64,000 nucleotides of DNA from Calocera cornea HHB12733 (GCA_001632435.1 KV423953.1:1-64000); one strand, 5' to 3'; positions 22,655 through 34,609 are shown, counted from the stretch's first letter. Numbers and translations: made by a program. The notes: a model not told the origin generated them from the sequence alone.

Positions 22655-24477
22655 CTAATCTGTTTTATCCTCCTTTTCAATCCCGTAGACCCCCTCGCCG
22701 CTGCCGCTTGGAAGTTGAATGGCCGTGATAGCAGAAGCAGTCAGATCCTGCACTGCCTTCTCCCCATCGAAGAGTGCTGCCGTTTGCTCGAGAGTGCGAT
22801 TCTTCGTCTCGATGCAGAAAAAATACATAAAGACAAACTCAAAGACGAGGAAGCAATCGTAAACAATGTAGTCTTTGCGCCCGTCAGCATGCTTGCTGTA
22901 ACTGACTGAGCAAGGGGGGAGCTTACACTTCCATCCTAAAGCGGCAAGCGCGATAGGATTGACGAATTGATTGGAGATAAGTGCCAGTGCCAGTGAGAAG
23001 CTGAATACTGTAAGCCCTTCGCCCGCAAAGAATAAGGCAGGATCTCGATAGTGTATGGAATGGTGAGAGGTGTAAAGGCTAGGCAGAAGGTACCGAAGAA
23101 GAGGACTGAATTGTAGGGTGAGTGCGCATCAGAATGCGGATGGGCATAGCTTACAAATGAAAGCGATCACGGCATCACCCGCAGCACTGCTCCCTGTAAT
23201 AGCATAGCGAGCGGAACAGACTGTAAGGAGGGTAAAAAATAGCAGCATGCCCCCGCTGGAAGTCAGGAACAGTACACGGCGGCCAGCCCTGTCGACGAAC
23301 GCCGACGCCACGAGACAGACTCCTAGGTTCTACACCTGCAGAACCCCATCTATAAGAGTTTGGGTAGTGGTCGAGGTAATTCCGATAGTGTCGAACACCA
23401 GGTTGAGATAGTAGGTGACAAGACCATTTCGGGACCACTGAGAGAAGAATGCCAGCGCAATGATCATACAGAGACATTGTCTTTTCCCGGGCGAAGCGAT
23501 AAGGGTTTTCCATCCAGTTGTTTTGGCGACTTTCCAATCCAATTCTCTTGCCTTTCGGATCTTGTTGTACTCGTACTGGACAAGAGCATTCTGGTCATCA
23601 CCACCGCCATGGTAGTACGCGAGGATTTTCAGGGCTGCAGCTTCCCTGCTTAGCGATCAATCCTTGTTTGCACAGGCAAGGTCAGAGAGGCTTACTTTCC
23701 CTTGGAGATAAGCCAGCGAGGAGATTCCGGGCAAAACATTACCAGGCTGACATGCATCAATGACGGCGCTCCTTGCAGTATGGATGGGATTCTCCAAGCC
23801 CACTGGTTTGGGATGCGAAATGTCCCAAACGTCGTCCACGCCACAACGATAGCTCCCGAATACCACAACGAGTTGTAAGTCGATACAATTGGTGCACGTT
23901 GAGAAGGGTAGACAAGCTCGGCGATGAGTAGTGGAGACGCACTTGTAGCAAACGCAAGCCCAAAGCCGAAGAGAAACCACGCGCCCATGAACATGCTTGA
24001 GTTGGAGGAGGCTGTTTGCACCGCAGTACCGCTTATTGTGAGGAAAGCTCCAATTGCAATTGCGATGTGTCAACCAAATCCGTCGATTATGTATGGAGTA
24101 ATTGGAGTTGCTGCCAGCAGGCCGATGTTGCGGATGGCTGTGAGGAGACCCAGCTTCTCACTGGAGGGATAACCCATGGCTGCCTTCCACTGGTCCAGCA
24201 CTTGTAGATTGTCTGCGATGGAGACCCAAGAATCTTATCAGCATATTTTTTGTGAAGGTAAATAGGATAAGTATGCACTCATCATCCGTTGGCATATGAC
24301 GTCATGAGGAGAAGTGCACTTCAACGACAGTTAGTGACGCCGCAACCTAGTTTTGGTAGGGACCTACAGCCATAAATTCAGGAACCACAGTCGTTTGTTC
24401 TTCCACCAAGGGCCTTGTTCAAGCAGGTCGGCAATGACAAGCTCCTTTGCTCCTTTCACAGACTGACCAGGAGACAT
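22655..24477 (-). pseudogene. MFS sugar (lactose-permease-like) transporter, RIP-like pseudogene
   Basis: Minus-strand sequence of a 12-helix sugar porter of the fungal lactose permease type. It starts MSPGQSVKGAKELVIADLL, continues LQVLDQWKAAMGYPSSEKLG, FGFGLAFATSASPLLIAELVYPSQRAP, FCPESPRWLISKGK (the porter PESPR motif), AFFSQWSRNGLVTYYLN, VDRAGRR and TIEILPYSLRAKG, and ends with ETKNRTLEQTAALFDG before TAG at 22655. Short GT-AG introns are placed as expected. At least two nonsense changes are present: TGA at 24070-24072 where the family has Arg in the FGRR motif, and TAG at 23330-23332 where it has Trp (QVWNL). Both fit C-to-T or G-to-A change. The order and mutation type match the adjacent lactone oxidase relic, so the two were probably inactivated together. 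Confidence 0.85.
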
Positions 24478-24479
24478 GG

Positions 24480-25440
24480 TGTGGGGAAAGAGGTCCGGGG
24501 TTGGGTGCTTGTTTCATCCATAGAGCCGTGCCAACTTAAGGGCTAGCGCAGTCCTCCTCTCATAGCCTAGCATTCACTTTTGGACTGCTGGACAATTAGT
24601 CAAGGCATCAAGTCGCATCGTTAACAGAGGCCTTATTGCTGCACCGGTCGCCGAGACCAGCACACGTTATGCATTGCACGTGAATATTCCTCCTTTACAT
24701 TCGGAGCGGGGCGGATAGGCGATGCGCCTTGCAAAAGCGGAGCACCAGTCTGCGCCACCTCTTTGCCACAACTCGCGGTTTTAGGCATGCCGATGTGTCA
24801 GGGTGTTACGAAAAGGCTTCCTTGACCGATTGGGGAACAAAGCCTCATACAAGACAGATTTCCCTTGGTTGGCTAGGATACGCTGATAATGAGCGTGTAT
24901 AGAAGCCGTCTAGGCTTGGAAATGTTGATCAGGACCTAAACATAGAAGCAGTTCAGTGATAGAAAAGGAATGAAGTATCAGTGCTCTACCTAGAACACGG
25001 AATCCCTCGGGCGGGCCGTGCTGTTTGCTAGCTTGGTACCTCATCAGGGAGCTTGGTACAGCATCCACCACATAGGGAATTCGGAAGTCTTCAACTCATG
25101 GGCCCCTTGAACAGGATTTCTCCAATCATCTTCTCTTGATGGCGCACAGCCGGTGATAAGTCGATAAATAGATGCCTGTCCCTTCTCGGCGAGAGACGGA
25201 GTAGGATAATGGTTGCCGTACCGACACGTCCATAGAACGAGGCCGGTGGTATACAGTTCTGAGGGAAAAAGTTTGTGCTACGGTGTACATTGCATGGAAT
25301 TGGCGATACGCAAGGTGGGGCGCAGTTGATGTGACGTATGCCCTTATTCAAACGGTGACCGAACCCCGAACTTCGCCGACAGTTACCGAAGCTTGGAACC
25401 CGCTTAGTCATCCACTCTGGCTTCCCGGCACACCCTAGGC
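24480..25440. other. Intergenic stretch, no recognised gene
   Basis: About 1 kb without a credible coding frame. It contains the upstream region of the transporter relic. No repeat or RNA gene is recognised. Confidence 0.45.
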
Positions 25441-28400
25441 AGCTCCCGTACGGGCCCTTTTAGGGGTATTGCGTTGGGGACGCGCGATGGGCCTGTTAGG
25501 GGTCTTTCTCGACCAGATCTGGTCGTGATGCGGTCGCCTGCGGGCCGCTTACCAAAAACAGATCTGGTCGCACGTGGACCATATCTGGGTGCCTGTCTGG
25601 TTGTCGACCACTTCCTACCCGTCTTCTGGCTGCCCCCCCTCCCCTGGGCCTCTTCCTTCTGGCTGGCCGGCTGGCTGTCACATAAATGCAAAGGCATGTC
25701 TCTGCCTGCTCTCTTGACGCGGTCCGACATGTCTCTCTCCTGTGACACGCTCCCGGCTGCCCCCGCCAATCCTACTAGTAGCTTGTTTGTTGGTTGTCCC
25801 TCTGTTGCACACAACCTTTGTCCATTCGCCTTGCTCCCTTTCTCGGCAGCTTACTCCTGTCTATATCCTATCGCCGAACAACCATTCCCCCCCTCAATCC
25901 AGGAGAGCATCTATGTTGCCCAAGCCCTTTACATTGTCCTTCTTGACTTCAATTTGTCTGATTCTCTTGGCGGGCTGTCCGGCCAGCTGACCCATGTCAC
26001 ATCAATCATCGACCACCTTGTATCTTGGATTTCCCCCCAATTCGGGACCCCTGCTCTGTGGATCTATGTGGACATATGCAACGTTTGTCATTGGCAACCA
26101 CCGCCAGCCAGCCTTTGGGATCTTTATTGCATGAAATGTGACACTCTTGGGCATACGCGTGCATCGCTCTCACGTGTTCACTGATATTGACTTTACGCTG
26201 ATTGCATTTCAGACAATCACTCAAGTAATGATCACTCTGAATTGTATCTACAGCTGCTTCTGTCTGCTGGTAGGCCAGCTGTCCGCTCGGCACTACGGCA
26301 ATGGTGGACATGGCATCTGTATCCTTCTCCTCCCTGCACCCTGGAGCAATTGCTTGAGTTGAGCATGACTGTGAGGCAAGTCTGGGTACGGAATGCATGT
26401 GCATGCGTAACCGGTTCTAATGGCTTACCATTGCTCTACAGGACACCCAATCCAGCAACCACTTGGGTGCTGTGTTTTTTTGAAGGTATCACCCTCGCAT
26501 TGTCACTTGGGCCAGCCAGCCATATAACGTCACACATGAATCAAATGTACATAGGCTATTGTGGCACGTAGCTATTAATACAAAGTCATGCGTCCTGCCC
26601 TTCCTATGGCCGGCTGGCCGACCACCTACAGCCATCCAACCACAGCCAGCCCCTAGTGCACCTTCTCGCCCTCTTCACTCTCCTTTCCTTTGCCTTTCTC
26701 ATCCAAAACTTCTTCCACATGAAGTTCCTTTGTGTCGTCTCTTGCCAGTCCCTACAAGCAACAATCTTAGAAGCAGTTCAGCGAATACACACAAGATTGC
26801 TCACGTCAATGTATTCAAACAGCCCTTGTAGGATCTGCTCCATTCGCCTTGGCCGTCGACGTGTGGGGTCGCTCTTCCCACCCTTCCCTTGTGCAGCTAC
26901 GTCGCGCTTATTGTCCTCCAAATTGGCCAGCAGTGCTTCCTGTTCAATGTGTCAGCCATGGCTGGCCGGCAACGAGCAGAACTTCTCCGTATCACCTGCA
27001 GGCGCATAGCAAAGACGTCCACGGCAAGCACCATCCCTCCCTGGTATTCGCCGATATCTCCGCCAGAACCGCGATCAGCTACTTCTCCTGCTTCTTCCCA
27101 TCAGATCAGCTGCAATTAAGGATGTCTGGCCGCACCTTGTGCCGCCGTTGTTCTGGCATCCCGTGGTTCGGACATCGTCTGCTCTGTGTTTCTGATGGAG
27201 GTTGCAACTGAGCCACTTCATCACAAAAAGCGGGCGAAGCTTGGGACCCCTTTTCAGACCCTTGGGGTTGGGTCTACCATTGTTGTGGCACTTTTGGCAC
27301 GTTGCCGGTCCCTGGAGGGCTTATGGACCCTTATCAGGCCATATCGGTGCCTCATCTGAGGTTCAGGTATAGGGAAGTCAGAGGCAACATTACAATGCCA
27401 TGTGATTCTATTGTAACAGTAACATAATATTGTGAGTAGGCCAAGATACAAGTATAATATGAGATTTCTGTGCCCGCTCCTACCCTAACATGCTGTCTAT
27501 GGTATACCTGAACCTCTTACCTGAACCTAACAACCTCTCTATTTTGTTTGCGGTCTTCACACTCTGTTGCCTCTATTCTCCAAGTAATACTGTGCTCTTT
27601 GAATCTTGCATACCAATCTGCCCATAGTTTTGCACCTCGCACAATGGTGGAAGCTAGGGTTTGTCAACCCGCACTGGCAGGCACAATTTCAATTCCGGTC
27701 ATAACCTGGTGTTCCACAGAATTCTCAGGGCTGGAGTCAATATGAAACCAGGCATGCTTAGTGCAAGCTTCAAGCACGTGCTTGGCTTGTTTATTGATAG
27801 GGTCTGGTCACACTTGCGCAATCAAGCATGTAAATCAGAGCGACTTGTCAGTATATGACCCCCAGGCTCAGACCGACCTGACACACACACCCTTGCAGTA
27901 AACCTGGCCCCTACACCGCACAATCCCTTCCTCTGCTAATAGTCACTGTTCTTCCATTGCAAGTCCGTATCCCAGCTTATGGCTTATTACATGTAAGCAA
28001 CACCTGAACCTCCATCCGCAGTATTGTGCTAATCTATGGGATGTATGGAGTTCAGGTAGCGTTTACTCTAAGAGTCCGATAATGGTATAGAAAGTATGCC
28101 GGTCTTCCCTTACCTGAACCTTGCTTACCTGAACCTTGCATATGTAGATGCGTCGTTCCTTGGTAATATTATGAGAGGTATGCCCGTCTTTGCTTTACCT
28201 GAACCTTGCTTACCTGAACCTCATACATGCAGGTACCATATTTTGGTGACACAACATCGACCCACACAGCTGTGCATTCATTGAGACCATTGTACTAAAA
28301 GCGTTAGGAATGAGCCGGATATGCTTGTAGGTTTAGTTAGATAACAATTGAATGGTTATACCGGATACATCTACACAAACAGTGCCGGAGTGCACACAAT

Positions 28401-29015
28401 TCTTTAGCGTGAATGAAAGGATTCCTCAGATAAGAGGTTCAGGTAAGGTGTATATCCGGTACAATAACACTGTTGAAAGTGCAAAAGGGCACACTATCCT
28501 TATGGGGGCATACTACATGCTTGAAAGAATTCTGATTATTGCAATTGTTATCAAATAAATAATGGTTGTTGGGTTTGTCTGCAACCAGCAGCCCGGTGCC
28601 TGGCCTTATAAGGGCTTGTGGCAAGGTCCGCAAGGGTTGCGGACATTTCAGCCATTTTGCACCTGGTCAGCCCTTATCAGGCCTTGTCTGTGCGGCCTCT
28701 TTTTAGTGATGTTCTGCACAAAGGCCGGCCAGCCGGAAGCAAACTGAGCCCTGAAGTGTGTTCTCTCATAAGGTACGCGCCAACAATTGGATGCCCCTCC
28801 ATCTCTCCTTCTTCCCCTCTTCTCTGTACAACATCATAGCATATATCCAGTGGGGCCAGCTGGCCCCCTATATCAACCACACTCCTATTCCCCTCTCCGC
28901 TTTTCATTCCCGTCTTCATTCCCTCCCCTCTCTGGCAGCCAGCCAGCCAGCCAAACCCTATTGCACCCAACAAGCCTTTCACACCAACACTCCTGACTCG
29001 TAATCTCCGCTCTCG
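25441..29015. other. Accessory island rich in GGCCAGC/GCTGGCC words
   Basis: About 3.6 kb in which words of the type GGCCAGC, GCTGGCC and GGCCGGCC recur far above expectation. Examples lie near 25660, 25975, 26270, 26510, 26605, 26920, 26960, 28725 and 28855, and the bias continues into the open frame at 29020-30099. It includes perfect palindromes at 25511-25524 (14 bp) and 28852-28867 (16 bp). Open frames in 25.4-27.2 kb have no recognisable family and appear to be by-products. It is best read as old mobile DNA. Confidence 0.5.
27217..28725. repeat. Repeat element with inverted ends and internal TTACCTGAACCT motifs
   Basis: The left end (from about 27217) reads CATCACAAAAAGCGGG on the plus strand. 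The right end (to about 28725) has the related CATCACTAAAAAG on the minus strand, so the ends are loosely inverted. Between them the motif ACCTGAACCT or its complement occurs about ten times: near 27360, 27505, 27518, 28001, 28050, 28110, 28123, 28198, 28211 and 28437. Outer copies near both ends are in the AGGTTCAGGT orientation, and most inner ones read ACCTGAACCT. Blocks 28095-28140 and 28178-28225 are direct duplicates. No protein is encoded. The motif layout is like subterminal transposase-binding repeats, so this may be a non-autonomous DNA transposon. Confidence 0.55.
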
Positions 29016-29019
29016 CACC

Positions 29020-30099
29020 GTGTCCAATGCACCGGCAGACAACGCAAGAGACAGCCAGCTGGCCGGTGGTGACAGTCAGCAAGTACCGCCTCTGTTGCCG
29101 CCTGCCCCGCTGTGTTTGCTGCCGCATGGACATCCTCCTGCTCTGGCTGATGGTCCTCCTATACTGTACCCAGCTCCCGCATATACGTACCAGCTTCAGC
29201 CCCATCCCTCTCGACCCACTTCTGCCACGGACGAGCCAAGTGCTGCCTCCCCTCGGCTGATCTCGAATGCCCGCCAGCATACCCATTCCAACAGCATGCA
29301 CAGCGATAACCATTCACGGCCAGCCAGCCGGCAGGACACACCTCGGCCCCAGCCCCAGCCCCAGCCCTTGCAGGATCTATCGCGTCGGCTTACACCCGCC
29401 AACAATCCCAGTTCTGGCTATGCTGCTGGTCGTCAAGCTGGTCAACGCGCTGAGTGGGGGTACAATCTTAGGGAGGATGTGTCATCAAACACCGCAATGA
29501 CAACGGCCGCCACACCGTGCACTATGGCTCCTTCCCTTGCGGCTGGCCAGCCGCCTGCTGGAGTGGTCCCTTCTGTACCCAATCCTCTCCCTCAAAGGTT
29601 TATGGCTCCCTGGAAGTTCACCATGCAGGGTGACGCGGCCTCAACCACCATGACACAATCCACCGCCAGACCTAATCCGCCTGTGCATCAGCCCACATCC
29701 CGCCAGCCTGCTCCTTGGCCTGCGGCCCACCGGCCGGCCTCCCCTGTGCTTCTGCCCAGCACAGCTGCTACTGGTGATGACTCTGTGCGCATGGTCAGCT
29801 TCGAAGAATGGGATCTCCTTATCCGCGCACGGCCGGATGGCCCATGGTCGCTTGATTGGTGGCTGGAAGGCCTGAACTACATGTCTCCTGAGCAATGGGG
29901 CACCCGCCATTTTTGGTCGGGTGAGCTGCATCTTGACTGGAAGCTTCCTACCCCAGACAACCCGTGCTCTTCACCTACGCCGCTGCTTGAGTCCCTAGGC
30001 TCAAGTCAACCACAGCGCGAGTCGCCAGTGGTACAATGGCACCTAAACGGCAGCTTCCTCAAGCTCAAAACCGTCCTGCTAAGCGACAAAGGACGTTGA
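29020..30099 (+). CDS. Hypothetical Pro/Ser/Gln-rich protein, 359 residues
   Basis: A single uninterrupted frame. The first 250 residues are low-complexity, rich in Pro, Ala, Gln and Ser (PRPQPQPQPLQDL, HSDNHSRPASRQ). The last 100 contain a more structured stretch (SFEEWDLLIRARPDGPWSLD, WLEGLNYMSPEQWGTRHFW). No known domain is recognised. The GGCCAGC-word bias of the island runs through it, so it may belong to a mobile element, for example as a Gag-like or accessory protein. An intact 1-kb frame in otherwise decayed DNA suggests recent function. The start ATG is the first after a pyrimidine-rich leader. Confidence 0.5.
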   Translation: MSNAPADNARDSQLAGGDSQQVPPLLPPAPLCLLPHGHPPALADGPPILYPAPAYTYQLQPHPSRPTSATDEPSAASPRLISNARQHTHSNSMHSDNHSRPASRQDTPRPQPQPQPLQDLSRRLTPANNPSSGYAAGRQAGQRAEWGYNLREDVSSNTAMTTAATPCTMAPSLAAGQPPAGVVPSVPNPLPQRFMAPWKFTMQGDAASTTMTQSTARPNPPVHQPTSRQPAPWPAAHRPASPVLLPSTAATGDDSVRMVSFEEWDLLIRARPDGPWSLDWWLEGLNYMSPEQWGTRHFWSGELHLDWKLPTPDNPCSSPTPLLESLGSSQPQRESPVVQWHLNGSFLKLKTVLLSDKGR

Positions 30100-30270
30100 T
30101 CGTCAGGATCGGACAAGTTAATGCGGACGACAGACTCAATGACGCACAGAGGAGTGTTCGACAGCCATCATCCTTGGCGCTCTCAACACGACCTACGGGG
30201 CCAAACAGTCAGTCTTAACTGAAGGAGCCTTGCTTCGCTCTGATGGCGAGTTGGTCAACTAGTTGTACCT

Positions 30271-31840
30271 TTGTTGGTCCGACTGTCAATGCTGCGTTTT
30301 GCTCAGAATGCTGTCAAGCTTAGCAAAAATGGATCTCACAAGAGCAAGATGTTGGAGAGGTTGGAATACCTACCGACACATCTTGTCCAACCCCTGTTTG
30401 CTTTTCTTCGAGACTACTGCCCGGATCGTCTGAGCGACGAATTCATGTCCAAGGTTCGGGCGCGCTCCGCTGGTGTTCGTCTCACGTCTGAGTGCATCGT
30501 GGTATTTTCTGCGTGGAGATCATATCGTCTTTACACCTGAGATGACCGGAGTCCTGAAAGCAACAATGACGTCCATTCTCAAGGCGGAAGACTTTGCAGC
30601 CGGTTTGAAGAGTTTGGAGATTCGGGGCCAGTCCGATCTCGAAGACTCCTATGTGGCGGCAACTATGTCCCATTTGCTGTCGTTGACCAATCTCGTTCTG
30701 AGGTAACTTCATTATCTCATGCTCATGTCTCCCCTGCTGACATTTTGGCTAGGGGCTGCACCAAGGTAGGGTCCAAAAGCGTGGAGGCGGCTGCGAGGAC
30801 CTGTCGCAATTTGGAATATATCAACCTCAACTACACGCTTGCTGGACATGCGGCCATAGAGAAACTCGTCGCGTCTTGCAGAAAGTTGCATAGCATCAAG
30901 CTCGCGGGCTTAAGCGAGATCATAAGTAGAGACCCCAAGAGATTTGCCATACAAAGCTGATCTGTAATGTATAGAGCGATGCTCATCTTCCCGGAATCCT
31001 TCGGCACGCTGCCGGCCGTATCCATCACCTAAAGGTACACCAGACAAGATTGAGCTCCGCATCAATACCTTCGATACTGCGTGCACTCAGCCCTGCGGCT
31101 TTGAGTCTCGATATTTCATTCACGACGTTGATATTCACTGAACTTCCGGAAACTCTGGAGAAGCTGTCCTTAATGGTGACCGTAATTCCGCCTCCCTCCC
31201 TCCCTCAATTGCTTGAGCCACTTCGGAAGCTGCAAAAACTCTCTCTCGCTCTGCTTGGCAACCAAGCACCCAACCTGTCTGACGATAGACTCAAGCGTCT
31301 GTTCCCTATCTTCATAGCTTGTGATGGCCTGGTTGAGCTGAACCTGGCGAGTAATACAACACTAGGCTTAAATGGCTCGGGTGGCATATCAAGCATGCTG
31401 GAAGTTCTTGGAGGTCGACTCGAGGCGCATAGTGGACATTTTCGAGCTCATACTTTGCTGATTAGTTGACAGATCTTGAACTTATCTGGAATACCGCGAT
31501 TACGTTGGTACGACTTCGGCACCATTGAAGTTGATGACGCCTCCGCCACTCCTTAAAAATCTACTACTTATGAAGACAGGGCTGGATGATGAGGCAGCAC
31601 CATACATTGCCGCGTGTCCACATCTTCAGCAGCTTGATCTGGCTGGAACAGGGTTTTCGTGTGAGCTCGTCCTCATTTCTGCCAGAATTCTGCTCAAAGC
31701 CCCAGCCGACGGTGTTGGAATGATTTGTGGATGCATGCATACACTAGCCGAGCTGGACCTGGCCGGCTGCCGCGGTGTTCAAATTCAGGATTGGAGGCGT
31801 TTCTTCGAGGTATATCTCACAAGTTGGTACTCTTGATTAT
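30271..31840 (+). CDS. Leucine-rich-repeat (RNI-like) protein, possibly decaying
   Basis: Plus-strand blocks show a helical head (LERLEYLPTHLVQPLFAFLRDYCPDRLSDEF), then LRR units: GLKSLEIRGQSDLEDSYVAA, HLLSLTNLVLRGCTKVGSKS, CRNLEYINLNYTLAGHAA, CRKLHSIKLAGLS, LRKLQKLSLALLGNQ, LVELNLASNTTLGLNG, LDDEAAPYIAACPHLQQLDL and LAELDLAGCRGVQIQDWRRFFEV. A clear intron lies at about 30702-30753. Other joins are unclear, and one expected acceptor before the YFLRGDH block reads GG instead of AG. The protein would be a basidiomycete RNI-type LRR, perhaps an adaptor. It may be a recent pseudogene, since at least two junctions do not splice cleanly. Confidence 0.6.
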
Positions 31841-32159
31841 GTCACTCAGCCTCTTGACTAGGCTGGGTCGGAACGGAAGACTCACGGAGATGGATATACT
31901 TTATCAGACTAGCCGAACCGCGGCTGTTGTAACAACTAGCTTGCTGACATCTTGCATCATCCTTATGCGTGCTGGTGGTTGGCATTGTAATTCAGCCTAG
32001 ATTAGCCTCCGCGTTCCGGTTATCCGGTGCCCATACCTCAGTGGTCCCTTATCGTACCCCTCGCACCCCTCATCATGGCTTTTACTGTCGATTTACAAAC
32101 GCCATTGACTCACCAAAGTAATGGCCCAAGACTTCTTCTTGTTGTACCAAGTACACTCG

Positions 32160-32620
32160 CGGTGGAGGTGCCAACAGTTTGCCACCAGAATGTTCTTGCA
32201 ATTCAGCAAGTTACCAAGTTGACATCAGAAACTTGCCAATAGAATGTTCCTGCCATGTCTTCAGGAAACCAGCAGTACTGCCACCATTTGATCTGTGGGG
32301 AAGATAGGTAGGAAACACCCATAATCATGTTCCTGCACTCTTATTTCACAACTGTCAAGTGATCATTAGCAAGTCAACATCAGAAACTTGCCACCAGAAT
32401 GTTGTTGCAGTTCAGCAAGTCACCAAGTTGACATCGGAAACTTGCCAATAGAATGTTCCTCCTATGTCTTCAGGAAACCAGCAGTGCTGCTGCCATGGGG
32501 TCTCTGCTGGAGATAGGTAAGAACCATGCCTAATCCTGCTCCTGCCAGGTCATCATGAGCAACTCAACCAGTTGGCATTACAAACTTGCCACCAGAATGT
32601 GCTCATTGCCACCCGCGATG
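32160..32620. repeat. Tandem repeat, period about 200-210 bp, ~2.2 copies
   Basis: The sequence CTTGCCACCAGAATGTT, or close variants, begins at about 32177, 32388 and 32585. Each is followed by the same order of words (CAGCAAGT, TTGACATC, TTCAGGAAACCAGCAGT). Copies are about 85-90% alike by eye. It is non-coding. Confidence 0.75.
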
Positions 32621-32669
32621 CTTTGATAGACGAAAAGATCGATTACATCAGTCTTTTTCATACAAATAG

Positions 32670-33584
32670 TCATCCAGTAATACAGCAAACGCACAACCAG
32701 CAAAAAAAGGATGGGACAGGATTAATACTGGGGGGGGGGATATGCGGCAGCCATTTCTGAAATCTTTCTAGGCAGTAACAACACATCTGGAGCAGATCAA
32801 TCAAACACCCACTTGCTGCTTTAACGTCATCCTTGCCTCGTCTCATTGCGCATTCCGTAGCCCTTTCCATGACGGTCTGTAGCGTGTTCAAATCTGTGAC
32901 CACCATGTGTGCGCCTGGTACTTTCTTGTCCTGTGCTTTCTCAGCGCTTTCCTGAAGAGAGCGAAGGCGAACGGAGACAAAGGATTGAGTCAAGTCGGCC
33001 AGGGTGGTCTCCAGAGCACAGAGGGGACTAGCAGAGCCTTTCGTTGCATTGAGCTTGTGGAGTCGAAAGAAGTCCTCCAATCGTATGCACATGTCTTGAA
33101 TTCCAGACCACAGATCCTGCCCCATCCTAGGAATTGCCTGGTCCTGCGTGCGGCGGGTCGAGGATAGCATCCTGGATGGGTCTAGGTTCCCATCCTGTCC
33201 AATTGCGAACGCCTGCAATCTGAGCCGTGTTTCCTGCAATATTGATAGGTCTTGGGGGCGGAGGTAAGTGAACCGGATGATCTTGGTTATTTGTGGCATG
33301 TCCTTGTTTGGAACGGGCTTGCGGGAACAGTCGGCGCCTCCGGCTAGTGGTAGAAGGTTATACATGAGGCACAGCAGTTGATAAGAGGGAACCACGCACA
33401 TTGTATGCGCATGGAACATGCCTGCTTCTGTTTTCTCCTCACACATAGGCCGCAATTGCTGCGCTCTCTGTTCTTCTCTCGTGTGGTCCGCTCCACAGTT
33501 ATGGCGAATTTGGGCTCCACAGTGGGCAGGCAATCACCCTCACACTGTGAGAGCTGTAGGACGAGGCGTTTTTCAGAAACATAA
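32670..33584 (-). CDS. Hypothetical protein, helical
   Basis: The minus-strand frame 33533-32670 is open for 287 codons. It encodes a mostly helical, charged protein (LRPQDLSILQETRLRLQAFAIG, MCIRLEDFFRLHKLNATKGS, FVSVRLRSLQESAEKAQDKK) ending with Cys-rich residues. An upstream exon in another frame (33344-33730: QLSQCEGDCLPTVEPKFAITVERTTRE) probably joins it by a short intron. No family is recognised. A G-run lies at its 3' end (32731-32740), so the last residues are unreliable. Confidence 0.4.
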
Positions 33585-33794
33585 GCAATTCGGGGGCCTA
33601 TATTACATACCACGATCTCCCATACACACCCTGCTCCACAATCACATTCAGTCTGATTGGTCTGATACCGTATCGAGATACGATGCTGACTGCCTGGAAC
33701 GATGTCGACCAGTTTGGGAAGGTCCGACAAGTGCCAAAACGCTCCTTGTCTACATTGTACCTTGTCGCCGAGAATCTTGGCCTGTAGCGCAGAG

Positions 33795-34531
33795 TCACAT
33801 TAGGAGGCAACAACGGGGTCTTGTGAAGTGCTTTACCTGAGCTCCCTTACTTAGTCCCTTACAGGTGTATCGTCCCTGTCCCTTGGGGAGCCTCGCCCCG
33901 GCTGTCCGAGTCAAATAGGCTTGCCGGTGACTGATCGATCCCGAAGCACCGCCAGATAGCACCGACGCTGCCATGTCGCCTACTGGAGCGGTACGGGGCT
34001 CAAATATACCATTTGGTACGCGCGAAAGCGGCATCGCTTGTACACCCCGCCATGCACCAGTTGATTCGAATAGCGGCGCTGGGACCTGGATCGTGAAAGG
34101 CGGTTGGCGAGAGTAGGGAGTAGAAGGAAGGGCGTGTCGACTGGCTGAGTTGTGGCGCCCCTCCTCCTCTGTATCACGCTCAGGATGCAGTCTGTAAGGG
34201 CTGCTCGAGGGCGTTTGGCTGGAGGGAGTTTCCACCTTGACTGGAGGTGGGTGGGGATGGCTTCGGGGGTTGTACGGTTCGTGTCTCGTCTAGCAAATTG
34301 ACTGTGAGAACTTGGCTGGATGGGTTGTAAGGATGACAGGCGTACTGAAGATCTTGATTGTATCTGCCGTGAAGGGCCTGCTTGTGGCGTTGCACGGGCG
34401 AACGACGGCATGTCTTCTCGTCCCTTCAGTTCCCTAGAGTTCCACCATCCTGACGCTCGCGAGTACAGGCCGTGGGGCAATGGAGTGGTAGCGGTAAGCA
34501 GGGCCATGGGTACAGTGATGGGGAGGAACAC
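33795..34531 (-). CDS. Ser/Pro-rich hypothetical protein
   Basis: Two overlapping minus-strand frames (34531-33980 and 34235-33795) are rich in Ser, Pro, Gln and Arg. The second (METPSSQTPSSSPYRLHPERD, ending in a Gly/Ser block) is the better candidate. The low complexity prevents a family call. It may be an N-terminal exon of the gene at 32.7-33.6 kb, which runs in the same direction. Confidence 0.3.
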
Positions 34532-34609
34532 GGTGACGAGAAGTCAATTCCGCCAGCAGCCCCTAACGGGGGTTTGCTTCCGTGTGGGTCTCCTATGACC
34601 ACCTTCACC

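Noticed and set aside
25474..26184. 236-codon plus-strand frame
   Set aside because: No domain, atypical composition, and it lies in repeat-rich DNA. Likely fortuitous.
27217..28725. LTR retrotransposon
   Set aside because: The related ends are inverted, not direct, and no reverse transcriptase or integrase motif is found.
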